The translations under genes and the position numbers were made by a program. A stretch of 64,000 bases of DNA from Pseudoflavonifractor gallinarum. GTDB taxonomy: Bacteria; Bacillota; Clostridia; Oscillospirales; Oscillospiraceae. The DNA lies in assembly GCF_014982855.1 (NCBI RefSeq), contig NZ_JADCKF010000004.1:186001-250000 (forward strand), written 5' to 3'. This document shows positions 17,018 to 25,742 of this stretch, piece after piece (position 1 is the first letter of the stretch; each line of letters begins with the position of its first letter). Below the pieces are notes generated by a model. It worked only from the letters and a program-made list of their open reading frames with translations. It had not been told where the DNA came from and made no database searches.

Positions 17018-19462
17018 ATGCACACTTATACCAAAAAAGAGCTGATGGCTCTCATCACCGGCAAGCTCCGCCGCAACTTCGGCCGGGATGTGGATGAGGC
17101 CACCAGCCTGCACATGTTCAAGGCCTGCGCCCTGGTCCTGCGGGACATCATGTCCGAGCGTCAGATGCAGACACAGGATCGGACCACCCGCAGTCACGCC
17201 CGCCAGGTCCACTACCTCTCCCTGGAATTTCTGATGGGCCGTTCCCTGATGAAGAACGCCTATAACCTGGGCGTGCTGGAGCCTTTGAAGGAGGCCATCG
17301 AGGGCCTGGGCTTCTCCGCTCCGGAGCTCTTTGAGTCTGAGCCGGACGCCGGCCTGGGCAACGGCGGTTTGGGCCGTCTGGCCGCCTGCTATCTGGACTC
17401 CATGACCACCCTGGATATTCCCGCCACCGGCTATTCCATCTGCTATGAGCTGGGCATCTTCAAGCAGAAGATCGTGGACGGCCAGCAGGTGGAGCTGCCC
17501 GACAACTGGCTGGGTCTGGGCGACGCCTGGCTCATCCCCAAGATGGACGAGGTGGAAGAGGTTCGCTTTGGCGGCCGCGTGGAGGACGTGTGGGATGAGC
17601 ACGGACACCACTCCATCCGCCACACCGGCTATGACTCGGTCCTGGCCGTGCCCAAGGACATGGAGATTGCAGGCTACGGCACGGAACACGGCAATGTGCT
17701 CCGCCTGTGGGACTCCAAGAGCCCCCAGCCGGTGGATATGTCCCTCTTCTCCCGGGGCGAGTACCTCAAGGCGGTGGAGCGTCAGGCCCTGGCCGAGTCC
17801 ATCTCCAAGATTCTCTATCCCGAGGACAATCACTACGAGGGCAAATCTCTGCGTCTCAAGCAGCAGTATTTCTTTGTCTCTGCCACCATCCAGTCCATCG
17901 TGCGCAAGCACCGGGCCGAGTATGGCACCCTGCGCAACTTCCATCTGAAGCACGTCATTCAGATCAACGACACCCACCCCACCCTGGTCATTCCCGAGCT
18001 CATGCGCATCCTGCTGGACGAGGAGGGCTACGGCTGGGATGAGGCCTGGAATATCGTCACCCACACGGTGGCCTATACCAACCACACCGTTCTGGCCGAG
18101 GCGCTGGAGCGCTGGCCCCAGCAGCTGGTCATCGACCTGCTGCCCCGGATCTGGCAGATCATCGTGGAGATCAGCAACCGCTATCAGGCCGAGCTGACCA
18201 CCTACTTCCACGGGGATATGTCCAAGGTGGAGCGCATGGCCATCATCTGGGGCGGCGACGTCCGCATGGCCAACCTGTGCATCTGCGCCTGCTTTGCCGT
18301 CAACGGCGTGTCCGCCCTCCACTCGGATATCCTCAAGCGGGAGGTCTTCCACGACGCCTATCTGCGCACCCCCGGCAAATTCAAGAATGTCACCAACGGC
18401 ATCGACCACCGCCGCTGGCTCAGCGAGTGCAACCCCCAGCTGGACGCCCTCATCAAGGAGTGCTGCGGCGGGGACCGCTATCTTCTGGATCCCGACGCCC
18501 TCTCCGGCCTGGAGAAGTACAAGGACGACAGCGCCGTGCTGGAGCGCCTGGACGCCATCAAGCAGGCCAACAAGAAGGCCTTTGCCTCCTATGTGGCCCG
18601 GGAGAGCGGCATCATCCTCAACACCGACGCCGTCTTTGACGTACAGGTCAAGCGTCTGCACGAGTATAAGCGCCAGCTCCTCAACGTGCTGCACATCATC
18701 TATGAGTACCAGCACCTGAAGGAAGATCCCAATTTCATGATCGTCCCCAAGGTCTACCTCTTCGGCGCCAAGGCCGCCCCCGGCTACTATGTGGCCAAGC
18801 GGATCATCCACCTCATCAACTCCCTGGCCGCCACCATCAACGCCGATCCCATCTGCAAGGATAAGCTCCAGGTGGTCTTTTTGGAGAACTACCGGGTCTC
18901 TCTGGCCGAGAAGCTCATGCCCGCCAGCGAGCTGAGCGAGCAGATCTCCACCGCCGGCAAGGAGGCCAGCGGCACCGGCAACATGAAGTTCATGATGAAC
19001 GGCGCCGTGACCATCGGTACCCTGGACGGCGCCAACGTGGAGATGCACCAGGTCCTGGGGGATGAGAATATCTTCCTCTTCGGTCTCAAGGCCCACGAGG
19101 TCAGCGAGCTCAAGGCCAAGGGCTACCACTCCTACGAGTACTATATGCACAACAATGACCTGCGCGCCGTGGTGGATGCTCTGGCCCAGGGCTTCCAGGA
19201 TGGCGTGAGCTACAACGACCTGGCAAAGCGCCTGCTCTTCGGAGACGGCTGCCCGGCCGACGAGTATCTGCTCCTGGCCGACTTTGACAGCTACCGCAAC
19301 GCCCAGAAGAAGGCGGCCGACACCTATCTGGACCGCAAGAAGTGGAACCAGATGTCCCTGATGAATGTGGCCCGCTCCGGCATCTTTGCCGCCGACCGCT
19401 CCATCCGGGATTACGCCCGGGACATCTGGGATGTCCCCGTGCGGGATCTGAGCAAGCTGTAA
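17018..19462 (+). CDS. glgP: Glycogen/maltodextrin phosphorylase
   Basis: An 814-residue GT35 enzyme. It releases glucose 1-phosphate from glycogen ends using phosphate and pyridoxal phosphate. Conserved stretches include YLSLEFLMGR, GNGGLGRLAACYLDS, VKRLHEYKRQLLN, and KEASGTGNMKF with the PLP-binding lysine. The ATG has GGAGG 9 nt upstream. It ends the glg cluster, giving the cell both storage and mobilisation in one locus; no debranching gene is seen here. Confidence 0.97.
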   Translation: MHTYTKKELMALITGKLRRNFGRDVDEATSLHMFKACALVLRDIMSERQMQTQDRTTRSHARQVHYLSLEFLMGRSLMKNAYNLGVLEPLKEAIEGLGFSAPELFESEPDAGLGNGGLGRLAACYLDSMTTLDIPATGYSICYELGIFKQKIVDGQQVELPDNWLGLGDAWLIPKMDEVEEVRFGGRVEDVWDEHGHHSIRHTGYDSVLAVPKDMEIAGYGTEHGNVLRLWDSKSPQPVDMSLFSRGEYLKAVERQALAESISKILYPEDNHYEGKSLRLKQQYFFVSATIQSIVRKHRAEYGTLRNFHLKHVIQINDTHPTLVIPELMRILLDEEGYGWDEAWNIVTHTVAYTNHTVLAEALERWPQQLVIDLLPRIWQIIVEISNRYQAELTTYFHGDMSKVERMAIIWGGDVRMANLCICACFAVNGVSALHSDILKREVFHDAYLRTPGKFKNVTNGIDHRRWLSECNPQLDALIKECCGGDRYLLDPDALSGLEKYKDDSAVLERLDAIKQANKKAFASYVARESGIILNTDAVFDVQVKRLHEYKRQLLNVLHIIYEYQHLKEDPNFMIVPKVYLFGAKAAPGYYVAKRIIHLINSLAATINADPICKDKLQVVFLENYRVSLAEKLMPASELSEQISTAGKEASGTGNMKFMMNGAVTIGTLDGANVEMHQVLGDENIFLFGLKAHEVSELKAKGYHSYEYYMHNNDLRAVVDALAQGFQDGVSYNDLAKRLLFGDGCPADEYLLLADFDSYRNAQKKAADTYLDRKKWNQMSLMNVARSGIFAADRSIRDYARDIWDVPVRDLSKL

Positions 19463-19488
19463 GCCTACAAAACTGACTCATAGAAAAA

Positions 19489-19520
19489 ACAGCCCGGAAT
19501 GCCTGTGCATTCCGGGCTGT
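19489..19520. terminator. Bidirectional terminator at the end of glgP
   Basis: A 14-bp stem (ACAGCCCGGAATGC and its complement) with a 4-nt loop. The minus strand has the better T-run, so it also ends the convergent ABC operon. Confidence 0.92.
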
Positions 19521-19540
19521 CTTCCTGTTAAAGCGTCGTA

Positions 19541-20185
19541 TTACCACTCTTTTTGGGCATAGATGCGCTGCGAGATGCGGCAGGAGATGAAGTAGGCCGC
19601 CACGGTCACCAGAATCAGGCCAACCGCCAAAGCGGCTGCGCTCTCCTGGAGGCGCTCCTCCGCGCCGATGGCCGGGAACAGGAAGCCCGCGCTCCCCACA
19701 ATGGCCACAAAGGCCACCACAAAAACCAGCGTCATCAGGGTGCGCCCCCGCTCCACGCCGAACCGGTAGCACAGCGGAAGGGTGATGCTGGCCATCAGCA
19801 GACTCACCAACCCGGTTGTCACCGTGGCGGCCACCATCTCGAGCGGATCGTCGCTCAGCAGGCCAAACGCATGAATGAGCAGGCACAGCGCGCCGCAGAT
19901 CAGCACGCTCCCGAGGGCGATGACCGCCGTATAGACATAGCGCCCCCGCACCGCGTTCCTGGCCCCGCCGGGCAGGGTGCAGGCATAGCTGTCCCACCGG
20001 GAGACCTGATCGAAGGCCATGGCCGAGAGGGGGCACATCAGGGTCACCAGCACCACAAAGCCCGAGAGGATGTAGGACTCCCACACACCGGCGGCGCTGA
20101 TGGCCCCATAGACCAGAAGAATCACGCCGTAGGTCCGCATCTGCTTGCGCATCAGGAGAAAATCTTTCCGCACATAACCCATCAT
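19541..20185 (-). CDS. ABC-2 type permease of a GntR/ABC module
   Basis: A 214-residue membrane protein with about six hydrophobic segments, with no extracellular domain. The opening (MMGYVRKDFLLMRKQ) and overall layout resemble ABC-2 permeases of the BcrB/YtrC type. Its start overlaps the upstream ATPase stop by 4 nt, so the two form one exporter. Such modules often respond to cell-wall antibiotics or envelope stress; the substrate is unknown. Confidence 0.82.
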   Translation of the reverse strand: MMGYVRKDFLLMRKQMRTYGVILLVYGAISAAGVWESYILSGFVVLVTLMCPLSAMAFDQVSRWDSYACTLPGGARNAVRGRYVYTAVIALGSVLICGALCLLIHAFGLLSDDPLEMVAATVTTGLVSLLMASITLPLCYRFGVERGRTLMTLVFVVAFVAIVGSAGFLFPAIGAEERLQESAAALAVGLILVTVAAYFISCRISQRIYAQKEW

Positions 20186-21048
20186 GCTCTGTCACCTCGC
20201 ACCGTAAATACCATCAAATCCTCCAGGCTCACCGGGTCCACCGCCAGCTCCGGGTAGCGGCGGCGGAACTCCCGTTTGTCCCGCACCAGCGCCTCGCACT
20301 GGAAGGCGCTCTCCCGCCGGCCCACCAGGAAGGCGGGGTCCACCCGGTCCATCTCTCCCCGGGTACAGGCCAGACGGCCATACTCGTCCAGAAGCTCATC
20401 CTTGGCCCCCTGGAGCACCAGCTTTCCCCGGTGCAGGTAGGCCACATAGTCCGCCGCCTTCTCCAGATCGCTGGTGATGTGGCTGGAGAGCAGCACGGCA
20501 TGGGTCTCATCGGAGACGAAATCCAGAAAGAGCTCCAGGATCCTGTCCCGCACCACCGGGTCCAGCCCGCTGGTGGCCTCGTCCAGCAGAAGCACGCGCG
20601 GATTGCGGGCCAGCGCCGCGGCAATGGAGAGCTTCATCTTCATGCCCCGGGAAAATTCCTTCACCAGCTTTTTCTCGGGCAGCTCAAACTCCCCCAGCAG
20701 GCTGTGGAACCGCTTGCTGTCCCAGCCGGGGCAGGCGCCGGAGAGGATGGTCTCCACCATGTGGGGCGTGAGGAGCTCATGGAACGGACACTCGTCCAGT
20801 ACCACCGCCACCTGCTCCTTGACTGCCCGCTCCTCCTTCCGGTTGTCCATCCCAAAGATCCGGATCTCCCCGGCGTCCCGCCGGACCAGATTCAGGATGC
20901 ACTTGATGGTAGTGGACTTTCCCGCGCCGTTCTCCCCGATGAGGCCCAGGATGGTCCCTCCCGGCACCGCCAGGGTCACATCGTCCAGCCGGAAGCTGCC
21001 GTAATCCTTGGTCAGATGTTCGATCTCAATGGCATTCTCGTAGTTCAT
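20182..21048 (-). CDS. ABC transporter ATP-binding protein (YtrB/BcrA type)
   Basis: A 288-residue ABC ATPase with Walker A GENGAGKSTT, the variant signature FSRGMKMKLS, Walker B VLLLDEAT and a C-terminal extension of about 70 residues typical of drug-type ABC-2 exporters. It partners the permease encoded downstream. Its ATG overlaps the stop codon of the GntR gene by one base (TGATG), indicating translational coupling. Confidence 0.92.
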   Translation of the reverse strand: MNYENAIEIEHLTKDYGSFRLDDVTLAVPGGTILGLIGENGAGKSTTIKCILNLVRRDAGEIRIFGMDNRKEERAVKEQVAVVLDECPFHELLTPHMVETILSGACPGWDSKRFHSLLGEFELPEKKLVKEFSRGMKMKLSIAAALARNPRVLLLDEATSGLDPVVRDRILELFLDFVSDETHAVLLSSHITSDLEKAADYVAYLHRGKLVLQGAKDELLDEYGRLACTRGEMDRVDPAFLVGRRESAFQCEALVRDKREFRRRYPELAVDPVSLEDLMVFTVRGDRA

Positions 21049-21428
21049 CAGGCTTCCTCCCCTTCGTACAGGATGGTCAGTGTCTGCATCAGCTCTTCCA
21101 GCGTGATGCCCCCGGTCCGCGCCACTTCCACCGCCGCGCCCAGGTGTTCTTCCGCCCGGCGCAGGGCGTCCTCCCGCACCAGCTCCAGATTGCGGGGGGC
21201 CACAAAGCAGCCCTTTCCGGGAACCGTGGTGAGAAATCCCTCCCGCTCCAGCTCCTCATAGGCCCGCTTGGTGGTGATGACCGAGATCCGCAGCTCCCGG
21301 GCCAGCAGACGCATGGAGGGCAGCGCCTCCCCCTCCCGGAGCTCTCCCTTCAGGATCAGGCTCTTGATCTGGCGGGTGATCTGGTCGTAGATCGGGACCT
21401 CTCCCGTATTGCGAATGATGATATCCAT
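21048..21428 (-). CDS. GntR-family repressor, YtrA subfamily
   Basis: A 126-residue regulator with the N-terminal winged helix (IYDQITRQIKSLILKGELREGEALPSMR... pattern) and a short C-terminal helical part, as in the YtrA group that lacks a large effector domain. It heads the operon with the ABC pair and very probably represses it, because a perfect inverted repeat overlaps its own promoter. The start is the ATG at 21428. Confidence 0.92.
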   Translation of the reverse strand: MDIIIRNTGEVPIYDQITRQIKSLILKGELREGEALPSMRLLARELRISVITTKRAYEELEREGFLTTVPGKGCFVAPRNLELVREDALRRAEEHLGAAVEVARTGGITLEELMQTLTILYEGEEA

Positions 21429-21442
21429 GGTGCACCTCTGTC

Positions 21443-21471
21443 ATACTGTATATACTTGACATATACAGTAT
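21443..21471 (-). promoter_or_regulatory. Operator for the YtrA-type regulator
   Basis: Perfect 11-bp inverted repeat ATACTGTATAT / ATATACAGTAT separated by 7 nt. It overlaps the -10 box and start region of the operon promoter, the usual position for a repressor site. Confidence 0.85.
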
Positions 21472-21495
21472 ATATGCCATATACACACTTGTCAA
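21467..21495 (-). promoter_or_regulatory. Sigma-A promoter of the GntR/ABC operon
   Basis: On the minus strand, -35 TTGACA (21490-21495), 17-nt spacer, -10 TATACT (21467-21472). Near-consensus, so strong unless repressed. Confidence 0.9.
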
Positions 21496-21513
21496 GTCCC
21501 ATCCGCAAAAAAA

Positions 21514-21806
21514 GCGCGCAGCCCCGAACGGGACTGCGCACTCAAACGATCGATAAAGTGTATTTCTGCGATTCTTGCTGCAAGAGCCTCGCAGAGTTCC
21601 GCCGTCCGCAGATGGCGGAAGAGAATCAAATCGTGTTTTCCGGCGGCGTGTACGTCGGAAAACACTCTTCTCAGGCTGCAAGTGTGTGGCCCTTCGGGCC
21701 ATGCGCGCAGCGGCCTGCATCCTCTCGAAAAAATGCTTGCATTTTTGAGAAGCGTGTCGAATGTATTCGACACGCTGAGCGCGCAGTCCCGGACGGGACT
21801 GCGCGC
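21514..21806 (-). repeat. Structured 293-nt repeat, copy A (unknown family)
   Basis: Read on the minus strand it starts 11 nt after the stop of the SSB-like gene. In order: a GC hairpin (21779-21806, 12-bp perfect stem), GTGTCGAA/TTCGACAC stem, a TCTCAAAAATGC/GCATTTTT stem followed by GAGAGGATGCAG, a CAGGC/GCCTG stem with an inner GGCCC/GGGCC hairpin, a GTGTTTTCCG/CGGAAAACAC stem, a TTCCGCC/GGCGGAA stem, a TCTGCGA/TCGCAGA stem, and a closing GC hairpin (21514-21541) followed by seven T. The two end hairpins are nearly the same sequence. It fills most of the 389-nt gap between 21428 and 21818. The same block order occurs in copies B and C. No coding is conserved across the copies. Confidence 0.9.
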
Positions 21807-21817
21807 TGCTATGTATT

Positions 21818-22435
21818 CTATTCGATGGCTTCCACCGGCTCCAGCTGCATGACGGAGATCTCGTAGGCGATGCGCTGGGTGGTCTCCCCCTGCTCCACTT
21901 TCGTATAGGTCCGGCTCTGGAAGCGCCCCTCCAGCCGGATGGCATCCCCCACGGACAGCTCCGCGCAGCGGCGGGCCAGCGCTCCCCAGGCGATACAGGG
22001 CAGATAGTCCGCCCGGCCGTAGCGCCGGTTGACGGCCAGCAGCAGATCGCAGATCTCCCGCCCCATGGGGGTGCGCCGAAAGACCGGCGGCTTGCAGATG
22101 GCCCCGGCCAGGACCAGATCGTTGCAGTGCTCTCCCACGCCCTCCCGCAGCTGCCGGGCGTACAGGGTAATGACCAGCCGGCTTCCCTTCCCGCTCTTGT
22201 TATTGAAGGAGCGGACCTCCCCCTCGATCTCCACCTCCTGCCCGGCCTGGACAGGATGCTGTTGGAGCAGTGCCCGGGAGACGATGACGTTGACCCGGTC
22301 CTCCGCCCCGGAGAGCCTGCGTACCATCAGGGGAAAGGCCTCATACTCCATGCCGTGGTTGGTATGGGAATAGACGGGAGCCTCGGCTGCGGTCCCCCGC
22401 AGCAGGGCCTGATTTTCATTCCAGTTGATTTGCAT
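21818..22435 (-). CDS. Single-stranded DNA-binding-like protein with two OB folds
   Basis: A 205-residue protein. The start chosen (22435) has AGGAG at 10 nt; the frame is open a little further upstream without a site. Two SSB-like OB domains are visible: residues about 1-95 (LLRGTAAEAP ... SRLVITLYARQL) and about 103-205 (LAGAICKPPVFRRTPMGREICDLLLAV ... DAIRLEGRFQSRTY). The second retains the PMGREIC pattern seen in primosomal-type OB proteins. It lacks the acidic SSB tail. Probably binds single-stranded DNA in replication or repair; it is not the main SSB. Repeat copy A begins 11 nt after its stop. Confidence 0.75.
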   Translation of the reverse strand: MQINWNENQALLRGTAAEAPVYSHTNHGMEYEAFPLMVRRLSGAEDRVNVIVSRALLQQHPVQAGQEVEIEGEVRSFNNKSGKGSRLVITLYARQLREGVGEHCNDLVLAGAICKPPVFRRTPMGREICDLLLAVNRRYGRADYLPCIAWGALARRCAELSVGDAIRLEGRFQSRTYTKVEQGETTQRIAYEISVMQLEPVEAIE

Positions 22436-22490
22436 GTCTGCCACACTCCTGCGTATAAATTCCAGGTTTTTACTCTGTGGCATCTATATG

Positions 22491-22541
22491 CGGCGGAGGC
22501 CCTCTCTATGACAGACGGTCCCTCCGAAAGGGCCTCCGCCG
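22491..22541 (-). other. Inverted repeat between two minus-strand genes
   Basis: 13-bp arms CGGCGGAGGCCCT and AGGGCCTCCGCCG enclose 25 nt. No T-run follows, so it is more likely an mRNA hairpin between the small gene and the SSB-like gene than a terminator. Confidence 0.55.
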
Positions 22542-22547
22542 ACTCGG

Positions 22548-22784
22548 TCAGCCGCGGTCCCGGCCCTTTTTTTCACTCCGGTGTGCCTGCTGCCCGGCAG
22601 GCAGATGGACTCCGCCCACGGTTCCGGCGCACTGGCCGTTGGCCGCCTGTACGCCGGTGACCATCTCATCCTCTTCCATTCCGTCCGGACGACGGGCCAT
22701 CAGGGCATTGGTCCGGTGCTGCACCTGCTGGAGCAGGGCCTCCTGCGGGTTGATCAGGACCCCATCGGCATTGACTTCGCTCAT
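22548..22784 (-). CDS. Small hypothetical protein, 78 residues
   Basis: A strong ribosome site (AAGGAGGTGG, 8-9 nt from the ATG) supports translation. The product is hydrophilic, starts MSEVNADGVLINPQEALLQQ and ends in a Lys/Arg/Gly-rich stretch. No membrane segment, cysteine motif or recognised domain is seen. It precedes the SSB-like gene on the same strand and may be co-transcribed with it. The function is unknown. The N-terminal half looks more protein-like than the Gly-rich C-terminal half. Confidence 0.55.
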   Translation of the reverse strand: MSEVNADGVLINPQEALLQQVQHRTNALMARRPDGMEEDEMVTGVQAANGQCAGTVGGVHLPAGQQAHRSEKKGRDRG

Positions 22785-22850
22785 GAAAAACCACCTCCTT
22801 GTGGAGGTAGTATACCGCTCACCTCTTCGAATTATCCCTTAAAATAGAAA

Positions 22851-22883
22851 GACCCGCCGCAGAGCATTTCTCTGCGGCGGGTC
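22851..22883. terminator. Bidirectional terminator after the TrpXYZ-like ABC operon
   Basis: A 14-bp stem (GACCCGCCGCAGAG and its complement), with T-rich sequence on the minus strand and TTTTA on the plus strand. Confidence 0.88.
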
Positions 22884-22900
22884 AATTTTATTCTGTTTGA

Positions 22901-23695
22901 TCAGGAGAGCAGGGCGCGGTCACTGGAAAACTCCTCGCCGCTGGCCTTGGTGAACTGTTCCAGCAGGTCCTCCACCGTCAGGCGCTTCTTCTCCTCCCCG
23001 GCGATGTCCAGCACGATATGGCCGTCATACATCATCACCAGGCGGTTGCCGTGGGCGATGGCGTCCTTCATGTTGTGGGTGATCATCAGGGTGGTGAGGT
23101 TGTCCCGGTGGACGATCTTCTCGGTGGTATCCAGCACTTTGGCCGCTGTCTTGGGGTCCAGTGCAGCCGTGTGCTCATCCAGGAGCAGGAGCTTGGGGCG
23201 GACCAGACTGGCCATCAGCAGGGTCAGGGCCTGCCGCTGGCCGCCCGAGAGCAGGCCCACCTTGGAGGTCAAGCGGTCCTCCAGGCCCAGGTCCAAAATC
23301 TTGAGGAGCTCCCGGTACTCGGCGCGCTCCTTTCCGGTGATGCCGACCCGCAGGCCCCGGCGCTTGCCCCGCCGGGCCGCCAGAGCCAGGTTCTCCTCGA
23401 TCTGCATGGTGGCCGCCGTTCCCATCATGGGGTCCTGGAACACCCGGCCGATGTAGGATGCCCGCTTGTGCTCGGGCAGGCGGGTCACATCCACCCCGTC
23501 AATGGTGATGGTGCCCTCATCCACCGGGAATACCCCGGCCACCGCGTTGAGCATGGTGGACTTACCGGCGCCGTTTCCGCCGATGACCGTGACGAAATCC
23601 CCGTCGTTCAGGGTGAGGGTGAGGTGATTGAGGGCCCGCTTCTCGTTGACGGTGCCCGCGTTAAAGGTCTTACAGACCCCTTTGATCTCAAGCAT
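22901..23695 (-). CDS. ABC transporter ATP-binding protein (TrpZ/LivF-like)
   Basis: A 264-residue ABC ATPase: Walker A GGNGAGKST, signature LSGGQRQALTLLMA, Walker B LLLLDEHTAALDPK, and H-loop MITHNM. The H in the DEHTAAL motif is characteristic of the ATPase of the TrpXYZ-like importers. Its start overlaps the permease stop by 8 nt. The family takes up small organic solutes, tryptophan or tyrosine in streptococci; the substrate here is not shown by the sequence. Confidence 0.9.
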   Translation of the reverse strand: MLEIKGVCKTFNAGTVNEKRALNHLTLTLNDGDFVTVIGGNGAGKSTMLNAVAGVFPVDEGTITIDGVDVTRLPEHKRASYIGRVFQDPMMGTAATMQIEENLALAARRGKRRGLRVGITGKERAEYRELLKILDLGLEDRLTSKVGLLSGGQRQALTLLMASLVRPKLLLLDEHTAALDPKTAAKVLDTTEKIVHRDNLTTLMITHNMKDAIAHGNRLVMMYDGHIVLDIAGEEKKRLTVEDLLEQFTKASGEEFSSDRALLS

Positions 23696-24611
23696 GGCTG
23701 GCCGCTCCTTTCTTGGCGGATTTGGAGAAGTACTTCCCCTTCCAGTACGGGATGCTCAGGAAGAGGGCCACGATCAGGGCGGTGATGAGCTTCATGTCGT
23801 CCGTGTTCAGGCCCAGCCAGATGACCACATTGTACACCACATAGTAGAGCACCGAGCCGATGACCACGCTGAGCAGCAGCAGGGCGAAGTTGTGGAAGAT
23901 CTTCGAGAAGAGCACCTCGCCGATGATGACGGCGGCCAGACCGATGACGATGGCGCCCCGGCCCATGTTCACGTCGGCGAAGCCCTGGTACTGGGCCAGC
24001 AGCGCCGAGGAGAGGGCCACCAGACCGTTGGAGAGCATCAGACCCAGCACCTTGGCCACATTGGTGTTGATGCCCTGGGCCCGGGCCATGTTGGCGTTGG
24101 CACCCGTGGCCCGGAGAGAGCAGCCCAGCTCGGTGCCGAAGAACCAGTAGAGCAGGGCGATGATGACCGCCGCAAAGATCACCCCGATGAGGATGGGGTT
24201 TTCCAGGCTGAGGGATTTCACATTGCGGGAGGACACCAGCAGATCATAGTTCCGGAAGCTGATGGGCTGGTTGGCCTGTCCCATGATGCGCAGGTTGACC
24301 GAGTAGAGGGCCAGCTGGGTGAGGATGCCGGCCAGGATGGCGGGAATGCCGCACACGGTGTGGAAAAATCCCGTGGCCAGTCCGGCCAGCATACCGGCCA
24401 GGAAGGACCCCAGCAGGGCCAGGGGCATGGGGACCCCCGCCATGGTGAGCATGATAAAGACGGCGCCGCCGGTGCACATGGTGCCGTCCACCGTCAGGTC
24501 GGCTACGTCCAGGATTTTATAGGTCAGATAGACGCCGATGGCCATGATGCCCCAGATGAGTCCCTGAGCGGCCGCTCCCGGCATCATATTGAATAAGGCT
24601 GTGATGTCCAC
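23688..24611 (-). CDS. ABC transporter permease (TrpY/LivH-like)
   Basis: A 307-residue membrane protein with about eight helices and the LivH-type pattern (LTYKILDVADLTVDG near the N-terminus, RATGANANMARAQGI before a helix). It is the channel of the three-gene importer, between the lipoprotein gene upstream and the ATPase gene downstream. Confidence 0.9.
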   Translation of the reverse strand: MDITALFNMMPGAAAQGLIWGIMAIGVYLTYKILDVADLTVDGTMCTGGAVFIMLTMAGVPMPLALLGSFLAGMLAGLATGFFHTVCGIPAILAGILTQLALYSVNLRIMGQANQPISFRNYDLLVSSRNVKSLSLENPILIGVIFAAVIIALLYWFFGTELGCSLRATGANANMARAQGINTNVAKVLGLMLSNGLVALSSALLAQYQGFADVNMGRGAIVIGLAAVIIGEVLFSKIFHNFALLLLSVVIGSVLYYVVYNVVIWLGLNTDDMKLITALIVALFLSIPYWKGKYFSKSAKKGAASHA

Positions 24612-24700
24612 AGATGATCTCCTCCTTAAATCGCGGAAATGCGCCCAAAAGCAGCGGAAACGGACGTTCCGCTGCTTTTGGATTTTATGCGGGGGACAGA

Positions 24701-25714
24701 TTACTCGATAGCCTCATATCCCTCGGGCGGGGTGAGGCCCAGCTCTTCGCAGATGGCCGGGTTATACTTGGGGGTGAACTGGGGCGCGTACTCAATGGCC
24801 ATTTCGGCGGGATCCTTGCCGTTGACCAGGATCTCATAGGCCATCTCGCCGGTGGCGTAGCCGATGTCATAGTAGCTGATGGTCAGGGTGGCCACGCCGC
24901 AGCCACGGCAGATGCCCTCCTCACCGGCAATGATGGGGGTCTTGGCCGCCAGGGCGATGTTGCCGATCAGCTCGGCGTTCTGGGCGGCGGTGTTGTCGGT
25001 GGGGATGTAGAGGACATCCTCGGCGGCACAGGCCGACTCGGCCACAGCCGCCAGATCATTGGAGTCGGAGAAGGTGTAGCTGGTGCAGGTATAGCCCCTC
25101 TCCTCCAGGTAGCCCTGCACCGCGCTGACCTGATAGGCGGAGTTGGGCTCGGCGGAGCAGGAGAGCAGGCCCACCTTTTCCGCGTCGGGGAACCAGGTCT
25201 GGAGCATGGCGGCCTGTTCATCCAGCGGGGCCAGATCGGAGGTACCCGAGACGTTGAAGCCGGTGACCCCGTCAAAGTCGTTCAGGCCCAGGGCCACGCC
25301 GTACTCGGTGATGGAGGTGCCCAGAATGGGAATATCCTCGGTGGCAGAGGCCGCCGCCTGGAGGGCGGTGGTGCCGTTGGCCATGATGAGATCCACGCCG
25401 TTGGAGACAAAGCTGCCCACGATGGTATTGCAGTTATTGGAGTCGCCCGAGGCGTTCTCCACCTTGATCTCCACCTGGTCGCCCAGCTTTTCCTTCAGGG
25501 CGTCCTGGAAGCCCTGCGTGGCCGCATCCAGCGCCTCGTGCTGCATCTGCTGGCACACGCCGATGGTGTAGCTGTCCTGCCCACCCTGGGTACCGGTGTC
25601 TCCCCCCGCGCTCTGGGCGGGAGAGGCGGACGGATCGGAACTGGAACAGGCGGCCAGGGAGGCCGCCATCGCCACGGAGAGCGCCATGGCAGTCAATTTC
25701 GGCAGATATTTCAT
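24701..25714 (-). CDS. ABC substrate-binding lipoprotein (TrpX-like family)
   Basis: A 337-residue lipoprotein. The ATG at 25714 has GGAGG 8 nt upstream, and the signal peptide ends in lipobox LAAC, followed by a Ser/Gly linker. The body matches the ABC_sub_bind family (IGVCQQMQHEALDAATQGF, ANGTTALQAAASATEDIPILGTS, IPTDNTAAQN segments). It captures substrate outside the cell for the permease and ATPase encoded downstream. A near-consensus promoter and a leader hairpin precede it. Confidence 0.92.
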   Translation of the reverse strand: MKYLPKLTAMALSVAMAASLAACSSSDPSASPAQSAGGDTGTQGGQDSYTIGVCQQMQHEALDAATQGFQDALKEKLGDQVEIKVENASGDSNNCNTIVGSFVSNGVDLIMANGTTALQAAASATEDIPILGTSITEYGVALGLNDFDGVTGFNVSGTSDLAPLDEQAAMLQTWFPDAEKVGLLSCSAEPNSAYQVSAVQGYLEERGYTCTSYTFSDSNDLAAVAESACAAEDVLYIPTDNTAAQNAELIGNIALAAKTPIIAGEEGICRGCGVATLTISYYDIGYATGEMAYEILVNGKDPAEMAIEYAPQFTPKYNPAICEELGLTPPEGYEAIE

Positions 25715-25742
25715 TGCAAGCTCCTCCATCATCTCATGGTTC

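Noticed and set aside
21492-21773. A 93-codon minus-strand frame inside repeat copy A
   Set aside because: Short similar peptides appear in copies B and C, but the frames shift and stop at different places there, while the hairpins persist. This fits structured non-coding DNA better than a gene.
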